DNA of 64,000 nucleotides from Galeruca laticollis (lineage: Eukaryota; Arthropoda; Insecta; Coleoptera; Chrysomelidae): positions 28,449,567 through 28,513,566 of the forward strand of contig OY998184.1 of the NCBI GenBank assembly GCA_963921935.1, written 5' to 3'. The translations under genes and the position numbers were made by a program. Each line of letters begins with the position of its first letter. Within the stretch, counting starts at the first letter, position 1. The notes under the pieces were generated by a model. That model ran no database searches and was not told the DNA's origin. It saw nothing but the letters and a program-made list of their open reading frames with translations. Below are positions 10,420-22,019 of the stretch, piece after piece.

Positions 10420-11995
10420 ACACATTTTATTTTGTCTTTTTATATATTCCCTCTTCAAAAACCAGCAGTGATCACCCATCATGGTTGGATCCTATCGCCC
10501 TTGGTACCGAATTGCTATTGTTCTGATACCTTGGTGGAAACTTTCACCCTGCTCATTACTGACAGTTCCCAAATTCTCAGGAAAAAATGATAAATGAGAA
10601 TGGAAAAAATGAATTTTAATGACATTCAGCAGCCAAGCGCTTTAAAGGAATCTAAAAGTTCATTAACTAGCAGTTCATATTGTTGCCCAAAAATCCCCTC
10701 ACTACACTTACGAATGAGTTCCAAGCTTTAAGTTCTTGCGTGGTAAGCTTTTCTATAAAATGAATATTGTCCAGCAACTTTTTTAATTTTTGGCCCAATA
10801 AAAATTCCCTGCTTTAACTTGGCGTCACTTAACTGGGGAAAGACTTGTCTTAGGTATATAAATCCTTCACCCTCTTTATTCATAGCCTTCACAAAGTTTT
10901 TCATTAGTCCAAGTTTAATTTGAAGCGGAGGCAAAAGGACATTTTTTGGGTCTACAAGAGGCACATACTTAATATTTTGAGATCAAAGTTGAAATTCGTA
11001 CTTTTCCGGCCAAATTTGCCTCAGATAGTGTTCATTCACTGCACGACGGTCCCACAAACAAAGAAAACTGCAATATTTCGTAAATCATCCCTGAATTCCC
11101 ACTAAAATTGCGATAACTTTTAAATTACCACATATCTGCCACTTGTAGCGGTTGTAGTTTCTTTATCTAAAAGGAGGCGCATATTTTCGTAGGTTTCTTT
11201 CATTGTCACTGATTGAGCAAATGGTATAGATGTTTTTAAATTTCCATTATGTAATAACACAGCTTTTAAACTATATTTCAATGAGTCTATGAACAAGTGC
11301 CATTCACAAGGAAAATGCTTGATATCAAGTTACTGTATTAAACCATCGATATCAGTGCAGGCACATGAAGAATTTTCCATATACGCGGCATTTATTTTTC
11401 TAAAAGGTCTAATTTTCGATTCTTTGGCAAGTAAGTTCCACTCCTTAAGGGGGGAACCAAGAAGTTCTGACTGTTGCTTTGACATCCCCAAATCACGTAC
11501 TAAATCATTAAATCTTTTTGAACAATCAAACATGACTCGCTGGCACTGGAACCTGGCGTGAATGTGGGATCGGTACACTGTTCCTCGGCGATTCCTGAAG
11601 ACATTTTATTATCTCCATTATTTCTTAAAACAATATCTTGCCAATCCAATGACACCGTCGGTACTGGTAAGTCTGCATTGTGAAGAACAGGTCTTATGGC
11701 AGATTGTAAATTTGGATATTTGATCTTACGCTTTTCTTTTTTGGAATAACCTTCAGTCTTTGTCATACAAAAATAGCAATCATCAAAATGGTTGGTGTGT
11801 TCTCGCCATACCATTGGAACTACAAAAGGCATACTTCTTCTCTTCCATTTCATCTACTGAACCAATGACATGCTACAGCTGACACAGCACACATGGGCAG
11901 CCCACTGTTTGTCTAGCCCTCCGATTACAACACAAAAATACATAAAATAAGCCTTTTTCACATTTTCAAAAAATGGTCTGACTTTTGACTTCATC
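10420..11995 (-). pseudogene. Uncharacterised repeat-associated zinc-binding protein, decayed
   Basis: Minus-strand coding begins at an ATG near 11995 (MKSKVRPFFENVKKAYF), passes a TAG before 11853 and continues as open pieces at 11853-11500, 11578-11330 and 10964-10728, with degraded coding between them and beyond to about 10420. Visible landmarks: KQWAAHVCC, MPFVVPMVWRE, a CYFC knuckle, LLGSPLKEWNLL, CEWHLFIDSLKYSLKAVLLH, PLVDPKNVLLPPLQIKLGL, QGIFIGPKI and FLGNN. From memory these belong to a family that recurs in insects and cnidarians as unnamed multi-copy proteins; I do not know its reaction or transposon class. Stops and frameshifts make this copy non-functional. No terminal repeats were found around it. 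Confidence 0.6.
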
Positions 11996-11999
11996 ATTC

Positions 12000-12590
12000 A
12001 CTTTAAAACTCAAATGTAAACTAAATAAGAGAATGAATAACCCGTTTTATGAAATCTTTCTGCTTATAAATACAGGCCAATTTAATATCCCCTCATAAAA
12101 TTTACTACATGCGAACAAAAAAGGCTCCAAAGAACATATTAGGGCTTTATGAATATTTTTTCTATTATTTGGAAGGTATTAGCAATATTAGCATTATAAA
12201 AATAATTGTTTGAACTGTGTTAAAAAAATCGTGTCGGCCAGTGTAATTATATTATATGATTTCATAGTATTTAATATCCTTTAGATTTGAGACGCAAATT
12301 ATTTTCCTAATAATTGGAAATATTCCAACTGAAAAGATCTTGGATTTGAAATAAAAATATTCAATTTAAATGTTGTATATTATTATAGGGTCCTGATTTG
12401 CAGGTTGCTCTGTATGTGATGATGTGGTCATCAATTTTGTGGAACATTTGAAACTAAACATAAAGTTTAATCATTATTCTGATTTCAAGACTTAATTTAT
12501 TTGGAAGCCAATGTCATTGTGCCTTACAATCCACTGGATCATCACTAACAGTTTCTGTGTTGTTAAATCCTCTTTTTGAGGTAGATTACT
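12000..12590. other. No gene seen
   Basis: AT-rich sequence between two repeat relics. I find no coding pattern, inverted repeat or tandem repeat here. Confidence 0.5.
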
Positions 12591-12949
12591 TCTCGCTTTT
12601 AATTTTTTTTTTTCATATTCTATTGGTGGTCTTTGGTGTTTTCGTTGTTGTTTTTTTTTTCGTTTTATTTTGGCAATGGAATTCTGATTTCTATTCTTTT
12701 ATATTCAATTCTTGTATGTCTTCTTAGCCGCTGTGTTAATCTTTTGATACTGTTTGTTGGCTTCCTCTGCATTATATGTTCCCCTGAGTAGTAGAGACTT
12801 TGTGTTTTTATATGTCTAACTATATTTTCCTTTTTCAGCTCTAGTTCTATTTATTCGTTTTTCTTTGCTCTCCTCTCACCTTCCTATGTTATATTTGGAT
12901 GTCTTATGGTTCTCAGTATATTCCTTAGATTCTTTTTAGTTTTTCCTTT

Positions 12950-15900
12950 TCCATTTTGGTAATTACTGTTGTTTTCATTTCGTATGTGATTACTAAACTT
13001 ATTATTAAATTGAGATACTATATACTTTCATTTTGCCTGCTTATTATTTTGTTTTTTATAGGCTTTAGTTTCTTCCAGAGGCTTGTTAATATTTTTGTAT
13101 CCTTTCCCTCATCCCGTCTGGCTATTTGGCCTGGAGTTATTTTTGCATCGATTTCTTGGTGATTTTTGAATTGAATTATTCTTTATTCTGTTTACCTGTA
13201 TCTTCAAATATTTCCGCATTAATTTCCAATTCGTAGTTTCATGCTTCTCCCAACTTGTTGACTACCCTCATTAATTATTTCTGTTCTTTCTGTGTTGTCT
13301 CTTGCCAGCTTATTAAGGGACTCTTCACAGTTTTTTACCAGTCTAGATTTAGTGGTTGGATTGCTGATAGCTTTAAGCAGAGCATGGCTGTCAGTATATA
13401 TTTTTATTTTTTGTCCGGTATAACCTTTCTTGATATTTTCATCAATACAGGCTATAGCAGCAATTGTTTCTGCCTGAAACACAGACGTATATCTACCAAG
13501 GCTGAAGAACATTTTCTTCTAAGGTCCATTTATACCAAACCCAGTGCCGTGGTTCGTTTTAGAGCCATCAGTGTAGTAGATGATGTCTCCAGGATTTCCC
13601 GACTGCATCACCTGTTGCCTAGATTATATTCTCTGGTATCATACTATCCAGACCCATTTGAAAGTTCGGTTCATCTAGTATTGTCCCAGTATGTCCTCCA
13701 TGAACATTTTTCCGGATCCACATGCCTCCCGATTTCAGTCTGAGGATCACCATCATATATAAGGGCTTCCATTGATAACGTCCTCGTGCTGTTCATTGCC
13801 CCGGTAATCCCGAGAAGAGCTTGTCTTTGAGTTGTAGTTTATTTATTCTCTACTGAGGACGCTTCTATCCTTCTCCACCAGACTATTATTCCATAGGTTA
13901 TCATTGACCTAATCACTGTTGTGTAAAGCCAGTGTACCACCTCAGGTCGTATTCCCCAGGTTTTGCCCACAATTCTTCTGTATTTCCAGAAGAGCCTGGT
14001 TGCCCTGGTAGTGGTTTTTTCCAGGTGACCTACAATTCAGTTTAGAATCGAGTGTTACTCCCAGATATTTCACCTCTTTAGATATTTTTAGTTTTTCTCC
14101 GAACAGTTATACTCTGCCCTGTGGGAGAGCTCTTCTATTCGTAAAAGCAACTAGCTTGGTTTTTTTTGGGCTGACTCTTAGGTCCTCTTTAATGCACCAG
14201 TCTTCCACTATTCGTAGTGCTTCTTGTAAGACATTCGCGTCTGTCTCCGGGAATTTTCTTTTTGGTGACAATCACTAGGTCGTCCATGAAGCCTTGCGCC
14301 CATATGCCTTGATCATTTAGCCTGCAGATCAAGTCATCCACAATTAAATTCCATAATAGTGGTGAGAGAACTCCACCTTGAAGACACCCTTCAGTCCTGA
14401 TGGTGTACGTTAAATCAAGCATGTGTGCCAATATTCTCTTATGCTCAAGCATGGATCTTCTCCATCTCCATCTGCATGTGGTATTGTTTATCCCTCTTTT
14501 TTTGAGGGATTTGTTTATTGATGACATCAATGTGTTATCAAAAGCACCTTCGATGTCTAAAAATGCTGCAAGGGCTATTTCTTTTTGGTTCAGACTCCTC
14601 TCGAGACCCGACACCAAATTATGCAGAACAGCTTCTCCTGATTTCCCCGCATGATAGGCCCATTGTAGTCTGTGTAGAGGGATGCTCTCTTGCGGATGCA
14701 TTTGTATAACTTTTTCCATGGTTTTCACCATGAATGATGTCAGACTTATTGGTCTGTAGGATTTAGCCTGGGTGCACATTTATTTGCATGGTTTGGGAAT
14801 AAACACCACCTTTGACTCTCTCCATGCCATTGGTATATATCCTAAAGCATGGCTCATGCTTAATATCAGAAGGACATATAATGATGTCGAATCCCTCTTG
14901 CAAAAGCTTGGAAAATTCCCATCTGCTCCTGAAGTTCTGAAAGGGTCAAATGAATTTACATCCAGTCTAATAAAATGGGGTCTGAAGAGCTCATTTGTTA
15001 GTTTCCAGTCCTCTTTGGCAGCACTTGTTTTAGCTACCGGGCCGTTATCGTAATTTGAATCTACCTTTGCCAAGCTTGGAAAGTGCACACTAAGGAGGTG
15101 CTCTAAATCCTCTTCCTCAGTATTTGTGAACTTTCCGCTCGGCAACTGGATAGAGCCTAGTTTATTAGAAGTGTCCCTTTTGAGAATCCTGTCAATTCTG
15201 ACCCTGTCAGGGACATCTTTTATATCCTCACAGAATTCCCTCCAGGATCTCTTCTTTGATCCTTTTATTTTTTCATTATACGAACTACTTAGTTTATCCT
15301 TATATGCTCCCCAGTTACCCGTTTTTTCCTTTTGCTTTTCTTTCCTCAGTGTTGTCAGCTCTTTATTCCACCTGGACGCTTGTCTGTAAGAGCGACTCTT
15401 CCTTATCGGACAATTATTGTGATGGATGTGTGCAGATTTTATAAAGCAGATCCCCTTTGTAAGATCCCCAATTGGTACTCTTAGGACCCCTGTATGTTCT
15501 AATAGCCGATTTTTCTACATATATTTCGAAGTATATATGGGCATGGACATACAGAGAGGGTTCATCCGATGCATGCCAATTCGTTATCATCTCACAGCTC
15601 CTAGAGTGCAGAGAGTTACTTCTTTTGATGATTCCCCCCTTGATGTTCTAAATGTTGGTGTATTGCCCATATTCGCAATATCAATTTCAGTAGTACATAA
15701 AAAGTCAAATAGTTTCTTACCTCTAGTGTTGTTGACCTTGCTGTTCCAGCTGAAGTGGTGTGCGTTGGTATCAGCTCTTACAACAACATCCAGTTTGTAT
15801 CGTCTGGAGTATTCTATCAGGTTCTCCATGTTAGCCCCCAGTAATGGTTCTTCTGAATCGATGGGAAGATAAAGAGACACTATTATTGTCTCTATTACCT

Positions 15901-16168
15901 ACCCATATTTTTCAAGTTTAATCTTTGCTGCTACCATTTCACCCGTACAAAGTTCCATGATTAGCATCAAGTTATATTTAGATCTGTAACAGGTACAAGT
16001 ACAATTAGTTCCCATTATCAGTCCCATTTCCCTAATATTTAGCCCCAGTATCTTACCTTTGTTTATCCAAGGTTTTTGGATCAGAACGATGTCAATGTTT
16101 TCGGCCACAACCCTTTGATATAGGACAGCAGTGACCGTATTTTTGTGCTGCAAGTTTGCTTGTAGCAC
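12950..16168 (-). pseudogene. R1/LOA-type ORF2: endonuclease-RT-RNase H (copy 1)
   Basis: Endonuclease pieces are at 16168-15899 (IDIVLIQKPW, with Lys where Glu is usual) and 15880-15590 (RADTNAHH, NMGNTPTFRT). RT pieces are at 15145-14189: a SGADGNFPSF motif, SYRPISLTSFMVKTMEK, AFLDIEGAFDN (first catalytic Asp), GCLQGGVLSPLLWNLIVDD and GFMDDLVI, so the catalytic pair Asp-Asp is kept but the usual Ala is Met. The thumb is degraded (14190-13700). RNase H is at 13570-13219 with YYTDGSK, FQAETIAA and IYTDSHALLKA. The C-terminal part down to about 12950 is unreadable. The enzyme would nick target DNA and prime reverse transcription; this copy cannot. Confidence 0.7.
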
Positions 16169-16178
16169 CTTGAATGTC

Positions 16179-17128
16179 CTAATAGGCTATTGGTTCAGGA
16201 AATTCACCAGTCCCCGTTTCCTCTTCGGTCGTGTTTTCCAGGGCCTTAAAACTGGCTCGCTGGAATAAATAGTACGGTCTCCATTGAGCCCGGACTATTT
16301 CTTTCATTACCTCCTCATCAATCCGGAATCCGGAGACTAAGATGCAGTCCAATATCGGATGATTTGGAGCCAAGGATCATCCAACCTTCAACACTGGGTT
16401 TTGTTTTTCGAATCTCTTTAGCCCCGCTTTCAGATCCTCTTTCGCTTTCAGATCCTCTTTTTTAGTCTCTGGAAGTAGGACTCCTTGCTGTTTTGGAAGT
16501 TCATCACTCTTGATGAGCTTCCAGTTTGTTTTACTTGCAAGATAGTCCCTCGTTATGTTGAAGGACTCCTCATTGTACATAACAGCCCATGGTAGCTGTC
16601 CATGTATCGACTCGCTTCAAACCTAGGCGTCTTCTGCACCTCGTCGCTCATTTTGGTCAGGTTCTCTTTAATCGACAGTTGTCTCGGGGAAGTTTTTAGG
16701 GACCATGGCTGCCTTGATCCCTTTGAGGGCCACGCTGTACTTCATACCATTAGTAGCACTAGTACCATCGGTACATTTGGCCCTCTTTTCTTCCTTCAGG
16801 GGTGCTCCTGGCTGACAGAGTTCACTTAACGCCCTTTGTCTGCTGGTTTTCACCCATTTTTGATGTTGAGTGAATCGGCAACACCACTGTCTTGGTATCA
16901 ATACCTTGTTCCCTAATTTTTTTAACATTCCTTCTCTGCGCACCTGAAAGTTTCCCACATGGAGTTTTCTGATCCACAGGATTCGCCTTGTGGTGTTGTT
17001 ATTAGGGTTTTGGAATTATTTGGCCGCGCAGGAGACTCTGTAGTCTCCATTGCCTCTATATCCTCAAAATCCCTTTTACTAAGAGTCTCTATAGGCTCCT
17101 CAGAAAGTTTGTTTTTGTCTTGGTTCAT
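16179..17128 (-). pseudogene. R1/LOA-type ORF1 (copy 1)
   Basis: Four minus-strand open pieces (17128-16922, 16958-16668, 16580-16377, 16373-16179) lie in order and overlap or abut, as expected of one gene broken by frameshifts and stops. The protein is hydrophilic and rich in Lys, Glu and Ser. The last pieces, with an RIDEEVMKEIVRAQW stretch, look like the ORF1 of R1/LOA relatives. I see no clear zinc knuckle. The likely role is RNA binding in the retrotransposition particle. Confidence 0.5.
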
Positions 17129-17360
17129 TTCTGTTCCTACTAGTATAGGAGAAAAGATATTGATACCTGCAGATCTCCTTATGCAGGCACAAGGCTTTAT
17201 ACAGCGGAGTGCGCCAGGTGCCCCGAGGTTAGTGGTCTATGGACCAACTGTCACATGGTCATCCATCCTTTCGGCAACTACTCGTCCATAGGATTTGGGA
17301 GATTTTTATTGTGGTCCTCATCCATGCGGACCTGGCGATTAAGCCAAGCCTCCCGATCCG

Positions 17361-18590
17361 CATAATAATAATATTTATTCATTTGATCATAAAAATGATA
17401 TTGAATTCGTCATCATAAATACATATCCACCTAATACAAGCCTAAAGTTTATAGTTAAAAGCTCAGCACAACACATTAAAACATTACCTAGTATACAATG
17501 CTAGATATTAAAATACTCTTCAACAGAATGAAACCACTGTTGAGTAAAATATTTTTTCAATTTTTTCTAAACAAATATATGGTATTACTATTTTTAATCT
17601 CAACAGGCAGCTTATTATACACCTTTACACCTCTCTCAAAAAATGCTGTACTGTGAGAACTTACTCACAATTCATTAGCTGACCTTGTAATTTTTGTAAG
17701 GTTGTTGTATATATCTATGTTCCTCATAAACAGATTGCCATTACGTTTGACAAACATTGCTAGGTTACAGATGTATAAACTTGGGAGTGACATCAACTCC
17801 AGCTTTTTAAATAGAGGTCTACACGACTCCAACACGCCCACTCTAGCAATACACCTGATTATCCTTTTCTCAGATGTGAATGCCCTCTCCGCAGTAGGTG
17901 AGCCCCCCCAAAATATCAAACCATAACTTAAAATAAATTGAACATGTGCATAGTAATATGTTTTTACAATATTCTGATCAACTGAACAGCCCAGCTTACG
18001 CACAACAGTTCAAACCACATAACCCCATCAAGCACTGCCACTAGAAATTTAGTTTCTCGTTGAATAGGTAATGACTTACTATCAACCCTGATATAAACAT
18101 CGTGATCAGGTTTAATTATTATAAAACTGAATTGCAGCTGTTTTGTTTATTTAATATGAGACCATTCTCATTGCACCACTTAAGCATGTCATCAATCACT
18201 CCAGAAGACCCCCCAGATATGGCCTTTAGATCCGGACCAGATACCAAGCATGATGTGTCATCCGTAAATTGATATACTGCAGGAGTGGACAGAGCCTCCG
18301 AAAGATCATTCACATATATTATAAATAAAAGAGGTCCCAAAACAGAACCCTGTGGAGCTCCCATTCCAATATTTTTAAAAGTAGAGCAGAAAGACCACAT
18401 TTCATTGTCAAGCACATACTTAAATACCACCTGTTGCGTTCTACCAGTCAGATAAGATCGGAAAAGTTGTAGTAGAAGTCCCCTAACCTCTTAACATTGT
18501 AATGTATCCAGCAATCTGTCATGGTCCAGTGTATCAAAGGCTGTCGAGAGATCAAAGTAAATGCCTGCAACCAATTCCCCTCCAGGCATA
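17361..18590 (-). mobile_element. 5'-truncated CR1/Jockey-group LINE
   Basis: On the minus strand the element ends in AATAAATATTATTATTATG at 17361-17380, a simple-repeat tail. Its coding part starts abruptly at about 18590 inside the RT. Landmarks in order: IYFDLSTAFDTLDHDRLLD (first catalytic Asp), MGAPQGSVLGPLLF, QFTDDTSC (the catalytic Asp pair kept, Thr for Ala) and the thumb piece at 18003-17665 with LSYGLIFWGG. Stops near 18490 and 18119 and frame breaks show it is dead. Truncation at the 5' end is the usual result of incomplete reverse transcription. It adjoins the 5' end of R1/LOA copy 1. Confidence 0.75.
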
Positions 18591-18895
18591 CTCAACATAT
18601 CCCTTACAGGCCTTACCCTAGTAAGGGGGTCGTTGCTCTACCTTGCGGTTTGTGTCATGAGCTTGTCGGCGATTGGGTATTCAAAATGGGCACTGTTGGG
18701 CATTTATAGCCCTCATCTCCCTTATTTCCCAATGGACCAGTTCTTTCCTGTACATACATACGTACGGGACGTTTCTGGCCGTCCCCTAACCGCAACCCGA
18801 GGATGCTCCCGATAGGTAGCTCAACCCACTACCCTCAGATACCGAAGACATTGCTCTACGGTATCGAAGGATAATGCTCAGAAAGTCGAAATATT
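18591..18895. other. GC-richer unassigned segment, possibly a displaced LINE 5' UTR
   Basis: This block is more GC-rich than the intron around it and has no coding pattern. Read on minus it contains CGGGAGCATCCTCGGGTTGC and GGACGGCCAGAAACGTCCCG. Composition and position suggest it is the far 5' UTR of R1/LOA copy 1, cut off by the CR1-like insertion, but I have no sequence match to prove it. Confidence 0.3.
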
Positions 18896-19026
18896 GGACA
18901 AGCTGTAGCAGGCCTTAGAAAACATAATGAACACGGGTTTCATAAATAATATTGTAAAGTATGGAAAAATGTAGAATTGAATTTACCCTGTCCAATCAAC
19001 TTGTTTAAATAAACATTTATTTACAG

Positions 19027-19089
19027 AAACGAGCGACAACTGCAGAGGGTTTAGTCTTAAAATTAAAACAAGAAGTAAAATCTTTAACT
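19027..19089 (+). CDS. ENTR1: ENTR1-like gene, second exon in window
   Basis: Exon of 63 bp (21 codons), phase 0 at both ends, acceptor tttacag and donor gtgagt. It encodes KRATTAEGLVLKLKQEVKSL plus one residue, continuing the coiled coil of 4510-4770. The KRA-x-x-AE and LKQE signature is the most recognisable part of the ENTR1 coiled coil and fixes the gene identity and phase. The upstream intron is about 14.3 kb. Confidence 0.75.
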
Positions 19090-19129
19090 GTGAGTATTTA
19101 TAATTCGTATCATAAATTTACTGTATCAA

Positions 19130-19400
19130 ACCTTACTTTGGGGAATCTACTCATATTAGCGTTATAATTGAAACTAACTGTTCTATTCTCAATTCTAAAA
19201 AATTTGACAATTGTTTTGTTATCTTAAAAATATCATCTTTATCATCAGATAGGCATCACATCAAATATAACTTCTGTCATTCTGACGATGATATTTTTAA
19301 GATATCGAAACAATTGTGAAATTTTTTAGAATTTTGATAATTTTCTCTTTATATAGTGGAATTATTTAGAAACAGTTTCATTTATAAGTCTATATAATAA
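19130..19400. repeat. Head-to-head Penelope terminal repeats (inverted)
   Basis: The right half (about 19250-19400, from cttctgtcattctgacgatg to agaaacagtttca) matches, in the same orientation, the terminal repeats of the Penelope element at 35.6-38.7 kb. The left half (19131 onward, ccttactttggggaatctac) matches the reverse complement of that repeat plus the start of the element body at about 35845-35870. The two halves can fold into a long hairpin. Together they fill about two thirds of the 391-bp ENTR1 intron 19090-19480. Inverted and partial tandem copies are usual for Penelope-like insertions. Confidence 0.75.
19282..19311 (+). ncRNA. Hammerhead-ribozyme-like core in Penelope terminus (candidate)
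   Basis: CTGACGA (19282-19288) is followed by GATAT, a 7-nt loop, ATATC and GAAAC (19307-19311). This is the order of hammerhead box 1, stem II and box 2. Penelope terminal repeats are known to carry hammerhead motifs. Weak points: an extra T between CTGACGA and the stem, and no convincing stem I partner or cleavage triplet placement. Equivalent cores lie at 35732-35758 and 38597-38623. Confidence 0.25.
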
Positions 19401-19480
19401 ATGCTTTTCTTATGTTGATTTTACAACAGTAATACGCATATGAATGATAGATATTGGGATTTATAAAGTTTAAATTTTAG

Positions 19481-19635
19481 AATCAACTAAACATGGCGAG
19501 AGCTGAAAATCACAGTCTTAGAGGCGAAGAGGCTGCCGGCGGTCACGGCTATTACAACTCATCTAATCAGTTACATTTTATTCGATTATCTCAAGAATTA
19601 CGAACTGCTGCAAGTACAGCAGAACATTCGTTGAG
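19481..19635 (+). CDS. ENTR1: ENTR1-like gene, third exon in window
   Basis: Exon of 155 bp, starting in phase 0 after taaattttag and ending with two bases of a split Arg codon before gtaagt. It encodes 51 residues: NQLNMARAENHSLR, a Gly-rich turn (GGHGYY), then LRTAASTAEHSLR leading into the last exon. In ENTR1 this is the end of the coiled coil and the start of the conserved C-terminal helix. Exons two and three lie only 391 bp apart, unlike the giant introns on either side. Confidence 0.75.
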
Positions 19636-19963
19636 GTAAGTTCAAAGAGAGAATGGGGAAATATTTGCTAGATCAGTGATCGCCAACCTTTTTAATGTGT
19701 CGAGCTACTTCAATAGTATTGGTATAGGCATTGAGAGCTCCCTAGCCTGTAAGCAACGAAAGCCAACCTAAATAAAATAATGCACAGTTGTATTCGACAC
19801 CGATTTATTAGGTTTACTAACATATCGTTAGTATATGGGAGAAAGTGACCCAGTCCACATATAGTAGTTTTGAGTTATTATTTGTTTCTGATTTATAAAT
19901 CAATTATTTTGGGTCAGGTTAGTTTCAAATGATTTTTATAAACAATTTAGTTTTTAGAATATA

Positions 19964-21850
19964 CAGAGTGGCCCAAAAGTCTGGAAACGGCCAATTATCT
20001 CGTAAACTGCTAGTCTTAATTGTACAAAATTTGGGGTACACCTATTTTGCGATACGGAGATTCCAGATTTAATATTTGCAATGTTGCCAGATTTCCCGTT
20101 TCTCTTATATTATTAGTAACTTTGGTTTTTCAAATGCATCACCCTGTATATTCAATCATTTTTGGAATCTCCTATTCAATACGAGTTCAATCATATGTAA
20201 CACTTATGATTTTATGTAGTCTGGAAGGTCATAAATAAATGGAACACAAGTCTGGCAACGCCTAATTGTCTCATTAAATGTTTTAATACAAACTATTTTC
20301 AACTACATTAAACCGTAACAATTGAAATATTGCAACATTTTTAACTCAATGGTTACTTTATCAAGTGTTAAAAATGTGCTCCATTTGTGAGTTGACAGTA
20401 CCCTAATCGATGGTAGAATGCATCTACCACATTTCTCCATGATTGTCTAGAAATTAATCGAGATTCATCGATAATTCGTTGCCTTAGATCTGCAAGACTT
20501 GCTGGTTTAGTTTTGTAAACTGAATTTTTCAAGTATCTCCAATAAAAATAATCTTTAGGATTGAAATCAGGTGAACGTGGAGGCCATTCAATTCTACCTC
20601 GTCTACCAATCCATCGTCCGGGAAATATCCCATCTAAATAACGCCGGACATTTACACCAAAATGAGCTAGAGCTCCATCTTGCTGAAACCATACATTATT
20701 AAAATTGGCTCCAAACAAGTTTCTCAGTGTAGGTACAATTTCATTTCTAAGTAGAAGTTCATATTTATCTGACGTTAAATTTCCTTCGATAAAAAATGGC
20801 CCAATTAACTGAGTACCTACTATACCTAACCATACATTCAATTTTTGTGGTCTTTGAGTATGGTTCTCACGCATCCAGTGGGGATTTACGTCACTCCAGT
20901 ACCTTAAATTGTGTCGATTTACACTGCCACAAAGTGTAAAGGTTGCTTCATCGGAAAAACATATTCTGTTAACAAAATTTTCATCATTTTCAATTTTATC
21001 CATCATTACCTCAGTAAACTCTAATCTACGATCGAAGTCATCTTCACTTAATTCTTGCAGTTACTGAATTTTGTTTGGTTTAAATTTAGTCTTATGTAGT
21101 ATACGTAAGACTGAAGAACGACCTACATCATGTACTTGTGCAACCCTGCGTGAGGATGTATGTGGATCTTCAACAAAACTCTGCATTATATCTAAAGTTT
21201 TGTTGTCATTCATAACTGTTTTCGGTCTACCTGATCGGTATCTGTCTTATACTCCTCCAGACTCCTCAAATCGCTTTACAGTTTTTTGTACCGTTGCCTT
21301 ATGAATAGGAGAACGGTTTGGGAAAGTATCGTTGAACAAGTTGGCTACTTCACAATAAGATCTTTTTCTGTCGCCGTACCCTCTCATCATTAGAATAGTA
21401 ATTCGTTCTTTCTCGTTAAGAGCCATTTTAGAGAAGCAATTTACCTTGCAGAACTTTTCAAAACACATCAAACTACTGTCAGTTTTAGTTAATAATGTAA
21501 ATGGTGGACAAATGTCAAAATCACAGCATTCTACATTTAAATTACTTCAAATCTACATATTTTTTACTGTTTTATGTATTTAAGACCTTCCAGACTACAG
21601 AAAATCATAAGTGTTACATATGGTTGAACTCGTATTGAATAGGAGGTTTCAAAAACGACTGAATATACAGGGTGATGCATTTGAAAAACCAAAGTTACTA
21701 ATAATATAAGAGAAACAAGAAATCTGGCAACATTGAAAATATTAAATCTGGAATCTCCGTATCGCAAAATAGGTGTACCCCAAATTTTGTACAATTAGGA
21801 CTAGCAGTTTACGAGATAATTGGCCGTTTCCAGACTTTTGGGCCACTCTG
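19964..21850 (-). mobile_element. Tc1/mariner-superfamily transposon with long TIRs
   Basis: The element starts CAGAGTGGCCCAAAAGTCTG, ends with its inverse and is flanked by TA on both sides (19962-19963, 21851-21852). The inverted repeats are long, about 270 bp (19964-20233 and about 21580-21850), with only scattered differences. The single gene is on minus. TA duplication and a DDE transposase define the superfamily. It sits inside the left part of the older transposon that spans 19.8-29.4 kb, so it is the younger of the two. Confidence 0.9.
20368..21426 (-). pseudogene. Tc1/mariner-type transposase, two in-frame stops
   Basis: The frame starts at ATG 21426 (MALNEKERITILMMRGYGD; an ATG at 21471 is also open) and runs about 350 codons to a TAA at 20368-20370. 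It begins with an insect-type helix-turn-helix region (CEVANLFN, KATVQKTVKRFEESG), then GRPKT and RRVAQVHDVGRSSV. The catalytic core shows ICFSDEATF (first Asp), VWFQQDGALAH (second Asp) and WPPRSPDFNPKDYFYW (third Asp). The frame is interrupted only by TAA codons near 21246 and 21063, with no frameshift, so inactivation is recent or slight. It would cut and paste the element at TA sites. Confidence 0.85.
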
Positions 21851-22019
21851 TATATTTCAAATTAAAGAAGACAACTTAAAGAAATACTAAACAAAAAATT
21901 AATTTCAACTTCATAAGTTTATAATGATTTCAGTAAACAGTGAAGTTTCTAGAATATTTAAAATCAGGCTATACTTAATTAAACAAATAGTAGATTAGTA
22001 ACTAGTTTCAACTACATAT

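Larger units (their letters stand above)
12590..17360 (-). mobile_element. R1/LOA-type non-LTR retrotransposon (copy 1), decayed
   Basis: Minus-strand order is a GC-richer 5' UTR (17360-17130), ORF1 (17128-16179), then ORF2 with endonuclease, reverse transcriptase and RNase H, ending in A-rich sequence (T-rich on +) at about 12600-12670. An RNase H domain after the RT and an endonuclease that starts with ANLQHKN and an (E/D)IVLIQ-PW motif place it in the I superfamily near R1/LOA. The element at 50.0-55.6 kb is of the same general type but clearly a different family. Many stops and frameshifts are present. Part of the 5' UTR may continue beyond the CR1-like fragment at 17.36-18.6 kb. Confidence 0.75.
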
